A DNA stretch of 9,978 nucleotides from Nitrospirota bacterium (GTDB lineage: Bacteria; Nitrospirota; JAOUDF01): the NCBI GenBank assembly GCA_029859385.1, contig JAOUDF010000086.1, forward strand, positions 1 through 9,978, given 5' to 3'. Shown here piece after piece: positions 1 through 6,583 of this stretch (positions are counted from its first letter, which is position 1; every line of letters starts with the position of its first letter). A program made the translations under genes and the position numbers. The notes beneath the pieces are model-generated. The model searched no databases, was not told the origin of the DNA, and worked only from the letters and a program-made list of their open reading frames with translations.

Positions 1-1
1 G

Positions 2-664
2 GCAAAGCGGGTTGTCCGGCTCAATGCTCCCGGTTGCCCGGATATTGATGCGACCATTCGCGAGGTCGGGCAGACACCGCTCCCGCCCTACATCGAGCGT
101 CAACCTGATCAGAAAGATATCTCCCGCTACCAGACCGTATTTGCCCGGGAAGAAGGGGCAGTGGCGGCCCCGACGGCCGGACTTCACTTTACTCCCGAGC
201 TGCTTCAGAAGATTGCCGACAACGGGATCGAGACCGCCGAGGTTACGCTCCATGTCGGCGCCGGGACCTTCATGCCGGTCAAGGCCGAGCGGATAGAGGA
301 TCATGTGATGCACCCCGAATGGTATCGGGTCTCTCCCGAAACGGCATCGGCGATTAACCGGGTAAGGGAGCGGGGCGGCAGGGTGATAACCGTGGGGAGC
401 ACGAGCACCCGGACCCTTGAGACGGTAACTGATGCCAACGGCGTGATACATGCGGCTGAAGGCTGGTCGGACCTCTTCATTACCCCGGGATACCGGTTCA
501 AATCGGCTGCCGCCATGATCACCAATTTTCACCTTCCCAAATCGACCCTCCTCATGATGGTAGCCGCCTTTGCCGGTCTCGACTTCATGCTTGCTGCCTA
601 CGACGAGGCGATTGCCGAGAAATACCGCTTTTACAGCTATGGCGACGCCATGCTGATCCTTTAA
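2..664 (+). CDS. queA: S-adenosylmethionine:tRNA ribosyltransferase-isomerase, 3' part
   Basis: This is the C-terminal 220 residues of QueA, which transfers and isomerises the ribosyl group of S-adenosylmethionine onto 7-aminomethyl-7-deazaguanine in tRNA, giving epoxyqueuosine at the wobble position. The 5' end lies outside the window; full-length QueA is roughly 340 residues, so about a third is missing. Family hallmarks are visible in order: LPPYIER near the left edge, then YQTVFAREEGAVAAPTAGLHF, the GAGTF and VGSTSTRTLE motifs, and the closing ITNFHLPKSTLLMMVAAFAG segment. The reading frame is open from base 2 to the TAA at 662-664. The first in-frame ATG (161) lies inside the conserved AAPTAGLHF region and is not a start. 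The gene ends shortly before a bidirectional terminator and is convergent with the next gene. Confidence 0.97.
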   Translation, partial: AKRVVRLNAPGCPDIDATIREVGQTPLPPYIERQPDQKDISRYQTVFAREEGAVAAPTAGLHFTPELLQKIADNGIETAEVTLHVGAGTFMPVKAERIEDHVMHPEWYRVSPETASAINRVRERGGRVITVGSTSTRTLETVTDANGVIHAAEGWSDLFITPGYRFKSAAAMITNFHLPKSTLLMMVAAFAGLDFMLAAYDEAIAEKYRFYSYGDAMLIL

Positions 665-773
665 CGAGCTATGTTTCAACAGATTTAAAGATGTTTGAGG
701 GGTATTTGTGTTTATTTGATAAAATTTCTTCCATTTTCTTTGTGTCGTTTAATAATCGTTCCTTCGATAGTGT

Positions 774-821
774 AAAAAAGAACACCCCCTTCGCCGTATG
801 GCAGAGGAGGTGTTCTTTTTT
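774..821. terminator. Bidirectional intrinsic terminator
   Basis: A 13-bp perfect inverted repeat (774-786 pairs with 809-821) has an A6 run at its left end and a T6 run at its right end, so it reads as a hairpin plus U-tract on both strands. It sits between the convergent queA and secreted-protein genes and probably terminates both. Confidence 0.9.
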
Positions 822-835
822 AATCAGGTACTACG

Positions 836-1324
836 CTACTCTCCGAAATAGAGCTTGAGCATCTCCCCGAACTTTTCGTGAGTCTTGAAAGGAGACAGGG
901 CCTTTCCCACCTCATCGGCGGTCAGTACGATAGGTTTCCGGAGATAGTTGCCCAGGATGATCTTTCGTGCATCGTCGCCAGTCTTGAGAAGACCGTTGAG
1001 GAGACATTCCACGTTTGTTTTTACAAATTTTTCTTCAATGAATTCCCTGAAATATTCCTCAACCTCAGGGTTGCCTTTTGTTTCCGGTGCCAGATCAAGG
1101 TAGGCGGCTGTATCATCGACCGAGGCGCAGCTTACCGCCTTGCTCTCGGCAAAGCCAATGATTATCTGGAACTGGATATAGGCCTTTTCGTAGACCTCCT
1201 CGAAGTTTTTTTTCAGGCAGGCTACAGTTGCCTCGTCTCCAGTGCAGGGGCGCTTTGCCCGGGCTTCTGCCGCAGTGGACATGTATGAGATCAGGATCAG
1301 TATGAGAAACAGATAACGAAACAT
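836..1324 (-). CDS. Small secreted protein of unknown function
   Basis: This 162-residue protein belongs to no family I recognise. The N-terminus is a clear Sec signal peptide: one early basic residue, a hydrophobic stretch at residues 3-14 (LFLILILIS), then small residues ending in AEA or ARA at about 21-23. That predicts export to the periplasm or beyond. The mature part is acidic, rich in predicted helix, and has four cysteines (27, 36, 66, 107), enough for two disulfides. It lacks a lipobox, because no cysteine follows the signal region directly, and it has no CxxCH haem motif. The start is supported by GAGG about 7-8 bases upstream and by a promoter at 1367-1395. It stands alone between a terminator and a divergent gene, so context gives no functional clue. 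Confidence 0.8.
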   Translation of the reverse strand: MFRYLFLILILISYMSTAAEARAKRPCTGDEATVACLKKNFEEVYEKAYIQFQIIIGFAESKAVSCASVDDTAAYLDLAPETKGNPEVEEYFREFIEEKFVKTNVECLLNGLLKTGDDARKIILGNYLRKPIVLTADEVGKALSPFKTHEKFGEMLKLYFGE

Positions 1325-1366
1325 AGGATTACCTCATAAAATAAAGTAAGCAAAATGACACTGAGA

Positions 1367-1395
1367 GTTATGGTCTTATTCGTGGCATATGTCAA
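1367..1395 (-). promoter_or_regulatory. Sigma70-type promoter for the secreted-protein gene
   Basis: On the minus strand there is a perfect -35 TTGACA (plus-strand 1390-1395), a 17-bp spacer, and a -10 CATAAC (1367-1372, 4 of 6 consensus). The predicted start near 1360 leaves a leader of about 36 bases before the ATG at 1324. Confidence 0.65.
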
Positions 1396-1446
1396 TATCC
1401 TATCTTTATTTTTCGTCCAAAATAGCTGATCGCTTGAGAATCGGCG

Positions 1447-1458
1447 TGGCCCGGGCCA
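1447..1458. repeat. 12-bp perfect palindrome upstream of the LETM1-like gene
   Basis: TGGCCCGGGCCA is a perfect palindrome in the divergent intergenic region, 54 bases before the 1512 start. It could be an operator for either flanking gene. A GC-only palindrome of this length can also occur by chance. Confidence 0.25.
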
Positions 1459-1511
1459 TGACAGCAAATTCTGGTCAATAAATAAATGGAAGTGCCGATA
1501 AGGGATTCATT

Positions 1512-1793
1512 ATGAAGGCGATAGTAAAAGAGCTCTACAGCAGTTCGAAAAAGATGGTATTACAGGAGGTCCTCTCCGTACAGGGGCTCATGCAGATCCT
1601 CATGAAGCGGCGTAACACGGATGAGGACTGGACACCGGAGGAAAGGGCGGAAATCAGGGGCCATCTCCGGTCGCTATCCAGGGCCGTTCCCGTGCTTATG
1701 CTTTTTTCTCTCCCCGGAGGTTCCCTTTTATTGCCTGTGCTGGCGCTTTATCTTGACCGCCGGAGAAAAGGGCAGCGGCCGCCCAAGGCATAA
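1512..1793 (+). CDS. Small LETM1-like membrane protein
   Basis: This is a 93-residue basic protein. Residues 40-57 form a charged amphipathic helix (WTPEERAEIRGHLRSLSR). They run into a hydrophobic segment at about 59-80 containing VPVLMLFSLPGGSLLLPVLAL, followed by a basic tail (LDRRRKGQRPPKA). The helix plus 'P...F.LPGGSLLLP' pattern resembles the core of the LETM1 ribosome-binding-like domain and the short bacterial proteins that carry only that core. Mitochondrial LETM1 is implicated in cation/proton homeostasis and ribosome contact; the role of the short bacterial forms is not established. One membrane segment with a basic cytoplasmic tail is likely. AAGGG lies about 9 bases before the ATG. 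The family call is from motif recognition only and needs a profile search. Confidence 0.7.
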   Translation: MKAIVKELYSSSKKMVLQEVLSVQGLMQILMKRRNTDEDWTPEERAEIRGHLRSLSRAVPVLMLFSLPGGSLLLPVLALYLDRRRKGQRPPKA

Positions 1794-1923
1794 AAAGTCT
1801 CTCCCGAGTCTAAGTACAAGTAACCGTCTCTCCGCTGTCCAGATTGTTTCCCCATCACGGCCATTCTGATTGGTCTCATCTGCTATACTCAATGGACAAT
1901 TGCGGCAGTCGAGAGGTTGGCAG

Positions 1924-1955
1924 TTGACCGGGATGGCATTGTCCCGTAAGATAAT
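1924..1955 (+). promoter_or_regulatory. Candidate promoter of cutA-fba
   Basis: TTGACC (1924-1929) and TAAGAT (1947-1952) lie 17 bp apart; an alternative -10, GATAAT (1950-1955), lies 20 bp away. A 5-bp inverted repeat (1929-1933 with 1942-1946) sits in the spacer and could be an operator half-site pair. The rest of the 1794-2003 gap holds no gene or clear terminator that I can support. A start near 1959 would make GTG 1962 almost leaderless, which favours the later cutA start. Confidence 0.5.
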
Positions 1956-2003
1956 TACACGGTGCCGTTCCGCATGCGTAGCCATGTAGGCAGAGAGGTG
2001 TTT

Positions 2004-2318
2004 GTGGAATTCGCTGTAGTACTGGTAACGGCAAAAGATCAGGATGAGGCAGGGGGCATTGCCTCGTCTCTGGTACGGGAAAAGCTTGCTGCTTGCGTCA
2101 ATATTCTGCCTTCGATTCGTTCGGTCTATGCCTGGGAGGGTAGGGTCTGTGATGAAGGCGAAGCACTCATGATAATAAAAACAAGGCGGGAAAGAGTGGA
2201 GCAGCTGACCGCCAGGGTAAAGCAGCTGCACAGCTATACGGTGCCGGAGGTGATTGCACTTCCGGTTCTAGATGGTTCGATGGACTATCTCAAGTGGCTT
2301 GAGGACGTAACTGAATAA
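2004..2318 (+). CDS. cutA: Divalent-cation tolerance protein CutA
   Basis: This is a 104-residue CutA1-family protein. CutA forms a very stable trimer with a ferredoxin-like fold. In E. coli the locus affects copper and other divalent-ion tolerance, but its molecular function is still unsettled. The family pattern is complete: an N-terminal strand FAVVLVTA, the REKLAACVNILP segment with the conserved Cys31, SVYAWEG (43-46 region), EALMIIKT, and the C-terminal YTVPEVIALPV followed by YLKWLE. I chose GTG at 2004 because GAGAGG (1993-1998) lies five bases upstream and the resulting N-terminus matches family members. GTG at 1962 and ATG at 1974 are in frame but add a 10-14 residue tail with no family match. 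The gene is followed 21 bases later by fba, probably on the same transcript. Confidence 0.93.
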   Translation: MEFAVVLVTAKDQDEAGGIASSLVREKLAACVNILPSIRSVYAWEGRVCDEGEALMIIKTRRERVEQLTARVKQLHSYTVPEVIALPVLDGSMDYLKWLEDVTE

Positions 2319-2339
2319 TACCCGGGCGGAGGAGGACGT

Positions 2340-3332
2340 ATGACGGTAAGCTACAAGGAATTGGGCCTGGTGAATACCAGGGAGATGTTTGCGCTTGCGA
2401 TCAAGGGTGGTTTTGCCATCCCGGCCTATAACTTCAACAACATGGAGCAGCTTCAGGCCATTATCCGGGGCTGCGTCGAGACCGATTCCCCGGTCATCAT
2501 CCAGGTTTCCAGCGGAGCGAGGAAATATGCCGATTCCACCATGCTGCGCTATATGGCGCTGGGGGCGGTGGAGATGGTGAAGGCCGCGGGGGCCAGTATC
2601 CCCATTGCCCTCCATCTGGACCATGGAGACACCTTTGAGCTTTGCAAGGACTGCATCGACAACGGTTTCTCATCGGTCATGATCGACGGCTCCCACCATC
2701 CCTACGAAGAGAATGTAAAGCTTACCCGGCAGGTCGTTGAGTATGCACACCCGAGAAACGTCACTGTGGAGGGCGAACTGGGGGTGCTGGCGGGTATCGA
2801 GGATGAGGTGTCGTCGGAGGTGAGCCACTATACCCGACCCGAAGAGGTGCAGGATTTTGTCGGCCGTACCGGCGTCGACTCGCTGGCCATCTCCATCGGG
2901 ACCAGCCACGGGGCCTACAAGTTCAAGCCGGGCCAGCCGGTCCCCCCGCTCAGGTTCGATATTCTTGAAGAATGTGAGAAGCGTCTTCCCGGTTTTCCTA
3001 TCGTCCTTCACGGTGCCAGTTCGGTGGTGCCCGAGTATGTAGAGATGATCAACAAATATGGCGGAAAACTGGAAGGTGCTGTAGGTGTTCCTGAAGAGCA
3101 GTTGCGCAGGGCGGCCAAGTCGGCGGTCTGCAAGATCAATATCGACTCGGACGGCAGGCTGGCGATGACCGCCGTCATCCGGAAGGTGTTGGGCGAGAGC
3201 CCCAAGGAGTTCGACCCGCGCAAATACCTGGGCCCGGCCCGGGATGAGCTGATCAAGCTGATCAAGCATAAGAATGAGCATGTACTTGGTTCGGCAGGGC
3301 ACGGCAAGGAGATTGTGGCGGCTATCGGATGA
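2340..3332 (+). CDS. fba: Class II fructose-bisphosphate aldolase
   Basis: This 330-residue zinc-dependent aldolase interconverts fructose 1,6-bisphosphate with dihydroxyacetone phosphate and glyceraldehyde 3-phosphate in glycolysis and gluconeogenesis. Landmarks in order: AYNFNN at 29-34; LHLDHGD at 91-97, with catalytic Asp94 and zinc ligand His95; MIDGSHHPYEEN at 114-125; VEGELG at 143-148, with Glu145; SIGTSHGAYK with zinc ligand His190; VLHGASSV with zinc ligand His224; and the phosphate-binding NIDSDGR at 267-273. All metal and catalytic residues are present. The length and the insertion before NIDSD suit the class IIB/Fba-like branch. A tagatose-bisphosphate aldolase is the only realistic alternative, and no sugar-catabolism neighbours support it. 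A strong Shine-Dalgarno (GGAGGAGGA, 2328-2336) precedes the ATG. Confidence 0.96.
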   Translation: MTVSYKELGLVNTREMFALAIKGGFAIPAYNFNNMEQLQAIIRGCVETDSPVIIQVSSGARKYADSTMLRYMALGAVEMVKAAGASIPIALHLDHGDTFELCKDCIDNGFSSVMIDGSHHPYEENVKLTRQVVEYAHPRNVTVEGELGVLAGIEDEVSSEVSHYTRPEEVQDFVGRTGVDSLAISIGTSHGAYKFKPGQPVPPLRFDILEECEKRLPGFPIVLHGASSVVPEYVEMINKYGGKLEGAVGVPEEQLRRAAKSAVCKINIDSDGRLAMTAVIRKVLGESPKEFDPRKYLGPARDELIKLIKHKNEHVLGSAGHGKEIVAAIG

Positions 3333-3394
3333 TGACAGCGGAAGCATGAAATGAGAGGGGTGCTTGGGAGAGTGCCCTCACCATTCAGTGATTG

Positions 3395-3434
3395 AAACTA
3401 AAAAAGGCGCCCTTTCGGGCGCCTTTTTTAGTTT
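3395..3434. terminator. Strong bidirectional intrinsic terminator
   Basis: An 18-bp perfect inverted repeat (3395-3412 with 3417-3434) closes on a four-base TTTC loop. The GC-rich core GGCGCCC/GGGCGCC is flanked by A6 on the left and T6 on the right, so it works on either strand. It separates the convergent fba and peroxiredoxin genes. Confidence 0.95.
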
Positions 3435-3444
3435 GAAGAATTTA

Positions 3445-3957
3445 TTACAGGGTTTTTTCGCCCTTCTTCCAGTCAACGGGGCAGAGGCCGCCGCTCTGGA
3501 TGGCGTCAAGTACCCTCAGGGTTTCGCTGATGCTCCGGCCAACAGACAGGCCGTGGCGCAGTTCATACTGGACCTTGCCGTCGGGGTCGATGATGAAAGT
3601 GCCGCGCAGGGCAATGCCGTCGTCTTCCAGCAGGACATCGTAGTTTCTGCTCATGGTCTTGGTGATGTCGGAAAGAAGCGGGTAGTTGAGGTCGCCCAGT
3701 TCCTTCAGCCACGCCTTGTGGGAGAACTTGCTGTCGATGCTCACGCCAAGGACCTGGGCATTGACCGCCTCAAACTCGTTGTGTCTTCTGCTGAACTCAA
3801 GGATTTCGGTAGGGCAGATGAAGGTAAAGTCGAGGGGGTAGAAGAAGAGAACCACCCACTTCCCCTTGTAGTCCTTCAGGCTGATATTCTTGAAATCACC
3901 ACCCTTTACGACGCCTTCTGTAGAAAAATCCGGTGCTGCATGACCTATCATCGACAT
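3445..3957 (-). CDS. 2-Cys peroxiredoxin (AhpC/Prx1 type)
   Basis: This 170-residue cytoplasmic thiol peroxidase reduces hydrogen peroxide and organic peroxides. The peroxidatic centre is FYPLDFTFICPTE, with Cys48, Thr45 and Pro41; the conserved arginine is Arg118 in LRGTFIIDPDG; and the resolving cysteine is Cys159 in GGLCPVDWKKGEK. The thioredoxin fold is complete. The chain stops at KGEKTL, about 11 residues after the resolving cysteine, so it lacks the C-terminal helix with the YF motif that makes many eukaryotic enzymes prone to overoxidation. A robust enzyme is expected. No AhpF or thioredoxin reductase gene is adjacent, so the reductant is unknown. AGGAGGT (3965-3971) sits seven bases before the ATG, and the gene has its own promoter. 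Confidence 0.95.
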   Translation of the reverse strand: MSMIGHAAPDFSTEGVVKGGDFKNISLKDYKGKWVVLFFYPLDFTFICPTEILEFSRRHNEFEAVNAQVLGVSIDSKFSHKAWLKELGDLNYPLLSDITKTMSRNYDVLLEDDGIALRGTFIIDPDGKVQYELRHGLSVGRSISETLRVLDAIQSGGLCPVDWKKGEKTL

Positions 3958-3984
3958 ACTCGTTACCTCCTGGTTAGTTGTTTT

Positions 3985-4004
3985 TAGAACCGATCAAGGT
4001 TCTA
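3985..4004 (-). promoter_or_regulatory. Inverted repeat in the peroxiredoxin leader
   Basis: A 7-bp perfect inverted repeat (TAGAACC, six-base spacer, GGTTCTA) lies in the predicted 5' leader, 28 bases before the peroxiredoxin ATG. It lacks a following T-run on the minus strand, so it is not a usual terminator. An operator or a small mRNA hairpin is possible; no known regulator is recognised. Confidence 0.35.
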
Positions 4005-4066
4005 CGTCGAGAACGATGACTGCCTTCCCGCAATCATTTTTTATATACGAGACAAAGTGTGTCCTC

Positions 4067-4095
4067 TTTATAGCAATTAAATTTTGCCATGGCAA
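4067..4095 (-). promoter_or_regulatory. Sigma70-type promoter for the peroxiredoxin gene
   Basis: On the minus strand -35 TTGCCA (4090-4095, 5 of 6) and -10 TATAAA (4067-4072, 5 of 6) are separated by exactly 17 bp. The -35 lies inside a 12-bp palindrome TTGCCATGGCAA (4084-4095), a possible regulator site. The predicted start near 4060 gives a leader of about 100 bases. It lies directly after the GNAT stop, which suggests that peroxiredoxin is transcribed independently of the kamA operon. Confidence 0.65.
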
Positions 4096-4102
4096 GAGAT
4101 TT

Positions 4103-4579
4103 TTACGAAGGGATGATCTTTTCATAAATAACCTTGTCATCACCCGGGGCATAGAAGTCTTTCTGCCGGGCAATTTCGTTAAACCCTTCCGCCGCGTAAA
4201 ACAGCCGCTGGCCTGCATAGTGCGGTTTGGATGCAGTCTCTGCTCGCAGGGTATGAGCGCCGACCAGTTTCATCTCTTTCTCCAGCCATTTCAAAAGCAG
4301 ATGCCCGATCCCCTGCCGCTGGTGCGACGGCGCCACCACGATCCAGTAAAGATCGTATGCCCCGTCTTCTTTCGGTACCGGTCCGTAGCAGATATAGCCG
4401 ACGGGAGAATCGTTGCTGTGCGCAGCGCATGCGACCAGGTAATCGGGATCGGTACCGTCGAGGTGATGGTCGATAAGCTCCATGGCAACGGCTATCTCGG
4501 CGTCGGTGAAGGCGCCGCACTCTCGGACCATTGCTTCAAGGTGGGGCCTGTCTTTGGCTATGGCCGGGCGAATCAGCAT
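4103..4579 (-). CDS. GNAT-family N-acetyltransferase, last gene of the kamA operon
   Basis: This 158-residue GNAT enzyme is predicted to transfer acetyl from acetyl-CoA to an amine. Visible landmarks are the MLIRPAIAKD start, YDLYWIVVAPSHQRQGIG (75-92) with the acetyl-CoA pyrophosphate loop QRQGIG at 87-92, and RLFYAAEGF (125-133), the usual late strand. I chose ATG 4577-4579 because it overlaps the stop of the upstream ligase (ATGCTGA) and gives the family-typical N-terminus; an in-frame ATG at 4606 would add nine residues inside the ligase frame. The substrate cannot be read from sequence. Position in an operon with a lysine 2,3-aminomutase invites comparison with AblB, which acetylates beta-lysine in methanogens, and with the acetyltransferase step of acetylated dipeptide osmolyte synthesis. 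No clear terminator follows it. Confidence 0.85.
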   Translation of the reverse strand: MLIRPAIAKDRPHLEAMVRECGAFTDAEIAVAMELIDHHLDGTDPDYLVACAAHSNDSPVGYICYGPVPKEDGAYDLYWIVVAPSHQRQGIGHLLLKWLEKEMKLVGAHTLRAETASKPHYAGQRLFYAAEGFNEIARQKDFYAPGDDKVIYEKIIPS

Positions 4580-5586
4580 GGTATCCCGGTGCATGAGACG
4601 ATACATTCCAGCATTCCGTCGAAGGGTATCCCCGCCGCATTGCAGGAGCGGGCGAACCCGGCCTCACGGTGGAGACTGGGGTTCGGGTTCACCTCCAAAA
4701 CATAAAGGCTGCCATCGGCTGCGAGACGAATATCGATTCTCGCATAGCTCCGGCATCGCATGGCCTGCCATGACCTCAACGCCATTTCTTTTACCCGCTG
4801 TTCCACCGACCTGTCAAGTCGGGCAGGGCAGTGGGCAGGGGTCAGGAGGTAGTCGGGGCTCTTTGGTTGCCACTTGGCGTCGTACGTACAGATATGGGGT
4901 TTGTCCTCCGGCAGGCCTGAAAAGTCGATCTCGGAAATGGGAAGAATATCGCCGTTAAGAATGGCGACGTTCAGCTCTCTCCCCTCAATATATTCCTCGA
5001 CGAGGGCAGGCTGTCGATAGGTCTTATGGATATACGCGATCTGTTCCTCAAGTCTGGAGGTGCCGTCAGTTTTCAGGTTGATAATGGAGCGATCGGTGAC
5101 CCCCTGGCTGGCGTCCTCCCGCAAAGGCTTTACGATGACGGCGTCGGCAGGCAGTAGTTCGTCAGTGGTTCCCGGGGCGATAACGGCAAATCGGGGAGTG
5201 GGTACGCCGCTCTGCATCAGGAGTGTCTTGGTGAGCGCCTTGTCCTGGCACAGGGCAAGGGTCCATGCCAAATTGCCGGTAAATCGCCAGCCCATCATCT
5301 CCATCCAGCCGGCGACGGCGCCTTCCCGGTGGCTGTCACCCCTGAACCCTTCGCACAGGTTGAAGACGACGTCGAACGGCGGGCGGTCCTTTGGTTTCAT
5401 CTCGAAGAAGGTCTCGGCAGTAACGAGGGTTGTTGCAAAGCCCGTTTCACTCAACGTTTGGGCGACATCCTCTGCTACGTCACTGTTTTCGTTGCAGGCA
5501 ACAGCATCGTCGGTACTTGAATGAAGAGGCGTTACGGCATCGTTATGGAGTACAAGGATAACAGGTCTTGATTTATCAGCTGCCAT
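4573..5586 (-). CDS. ATP-grasp ligase, D-Ala-D-Ala-ligase-like (third ligase)
   Basis: This 337-residue ATP-grasp protein of the COG1181 type is expected to activate a carboxylate as acyl phosphate and join it to an amine. Landmarks: FDVVFNLCEG (71-80); ATP lysine Lys153 in VKPLREDASQGV with the small-residue loop; ALVEEYIEGRE (195-204), with the adenine-contacting EEY; ARIDIR (282-287); and LEVNPNPSL (297-305), with metal ligands Glu298 and Asn300. The N-terminal GGxSxE motif of true Ddl is absent; the chain starts PVILVLHNDA instead, so cell-wall D-Ala-D-Ala synthesis is unlikely. It is a paralogue of the preceding gene (shared TYRQPALVEEY and following GRE). ATG 5584-5586 is preferred, with GGAAG upstream and an 11-base overlap with the previous gene. 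A TTG at 5601 is possible but less likely. Confidence 0.88.
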   Translation of the reverse strand: MAADKSRPVILVLHNDAVTPLHSSTDDAVACNENSDVAEDVAQTLSETGFATTLVTAETFFEMKPKDRPPFDVVFNLCEGFRGDSHREGAVAGWMEMMGWRFTGNLAWTLALCQDKALTKTLLMQSGVPTPRFAVIAPGTTDELLPADAVIVKPLREDASQGVTDRSIINLKTDGTSRLEEQIAYIHKTYRQPALVEEYIEGRELNVAILNGDILPISEIDFSGLPEDKPHICTYDAKWQPKSPDYLLTPAHCPARLDRSVEQRVKEMALRSWQAMRCRSYARIDIRLAADGSLYVLEVNPNPSLHREAGFARSCNAAGIPFDGMLECIVSCTGIPC

Positions 5587-6583
5587 AGCGCTTCCGTGCA
5601 ATCTCCACCACTGTTCTGATCAGCGCGTCGTATTCCATTCCCGCGGCCCGGGCGGCCTTGGGGAAGCACGAGTTGTCGGCCGGGCCGGGGAGTATGCCGG
5701 GTAGAGGATTGAGTTCCAGCAGGTGAGGCACTCCCGCGTCGTCCAATCTCAGGTCGACCCTGCACCAGTCACGGCATCGAAGCGCCTCATAGGCTGCCAG
5801 TGCCATCTGCTCGATCCGCTCCTTCAGTGTATCATCCACCGGCGCGGGACAAAGGAATATGTCGAGGGGTTTGTCCGTCGTATCCCAGACCCACTTCGCC
5901 TCCCACGAGTAGATCGGATTCGCACCGGACGGCAGCGCCGCGTGGTTGATCTCTATCAGCGGGAGCACTCTCGCCTCGTCGCCGTTTCCCAGGATGGCGG
6001 CGGTAAATTCCCGACCGGGCAGATACTCTTCCACAAGGGCGGGCTGGCGGTAAGTGTCGTGGATGAAGGTGATTCGTTCTTTCAACTCTTGTGCGGCATG
6101 CACGAGAGAGTTGTCGCGGACTCCCTTGCTGGAGCCTTCGTGAAGCGGCTTCACCATGAGGGGCAGAGCCAGGCCGTGTTTCTCGGATAGATGCCCGTTG
6201 CGTGACACAATGACGGACTGCGCAACCGGGATGCTGTGGTAGCGGAGTATCTCCTTGGCCGTGGCCTTGTTGAGCGTCATGGCGAGGGTGGCCGGCGTCG
6301 AACCGGTGTAGGGTATGCCCATGAGTTCAAGCAGCGCCGGGACCCGGGCTTCCCGGTCTTCTCCAGCGACCCCTTCCGCCATGTTGAAGATTATATCCGG
6401 TTTTGCGGCAATCAGCTTGCGGCAGAGATCACTGTCGTCTTCGATGGCGATGGCATCATGCCCGGTCGAGAGGGCCGATACCACGGCGTCGATGGTCCGT
6501 GGATCGTCGCCTTCGGCGTAGTAGTCCGACGGCTGTCCGGGAAGCGGCTCACGACGCAGGGTGTAGACGACGGCGATCTTCAT
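5576..6583 (-). CDS. ATP-grasp ligase, D-Ala-D-Ala-ligase-like (second ligase)
   Basis: This is a 335-residue ATP-grasp ligase. It shows PDIIFNMAEG (62-71) and GIPYTGS (89-95), both Ddl-like; ATP-binding Lys145 in MVKPLHEGSSKGV (143-155); ALVEEYLPGRE (182-192); RVDLR (275-279); and the metal site LELNPLPG (289-296), with Glu290 and Asn292. All catalytic-core elements are intact. As in its neighbour, the N-terminal substrate motif of canonical Ddl (GGxSxE) is missing; the start reads MKIAVVYTLRREPLPG. A different amino-acid or peptide substrate is therefore inferred. The two ligases look like an old tandem duplication that has diverged, and they may add successive residues or two different amines. 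The gene starts inside the 3' end of the first ligase gene (35-base overlap) and ends within the start of the next, so translation is probably coupled. Confidence 0.9.
   Translation of the reverse strand: MKIAVVYTLRREPLPGQPSDYYAEGDDPRTIDAVVSALSTGHDAIAIEDDSDLCRKLIAAKPDIIFNMAEGVAGEDREARVPALLELMGIPYTGSTPATLAMTLNKATAKEILRYHSIPVAQSVIVSRNGHLSEKHGLALPLMVKPLHEGSSKGVRDNSLVHAAQELKERITFIHDTYRQPALVEEYLPGREFTAAILGNGDEARVLPLIEINHAALPSGANPIYSWEAKWVWDTTDKPLDIFLCPAPVDDTLKERIEQMALAAYEALRCRDWCRVDLRLDDAGVPHLLELNPLPGILPGPADNSCFPKAARAAGMEYDALIRTVVEIARKRYGS

Noticed and set aside
665..773. Small gene or regulatory element after queA
   Set aside because: The stretch is AT-rich with no open frame or strong repeat before the terminator; it appears to be plain 3' spacer.
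1794..2003. Possible small RNA or riboswitch upstream of cutA
   Set aside because: Only a short inverted repeat within a probable promoter spacer is present; no conserved riboswitch fold or terminator hairpin was recognised.
3364..3987. Long plus-strand frame across the peroxiredoxin gene
   Set aside because: It is antisense to a clear peroxiredoxin and runs through the intrinsic terminator hairpin; no domain is visible.
3994..4218. Minus-strand 74-codon frame between GNAT and peroxiredoxin
   Set aside because: It overlaps the GNAT 3' end in another frame and has no Shine-Dalgarno or family features. It spans the peroxiredoxin promoter.
4573..5586. True D-alanine-D-alanine ligase (ddl) for cell-wall synthesis
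   Set aside because: The N-terminal GGxSxE substrate motif is absent, no mur or fts genes are nearby, and a paralogue sits beside it in a kamA operon.
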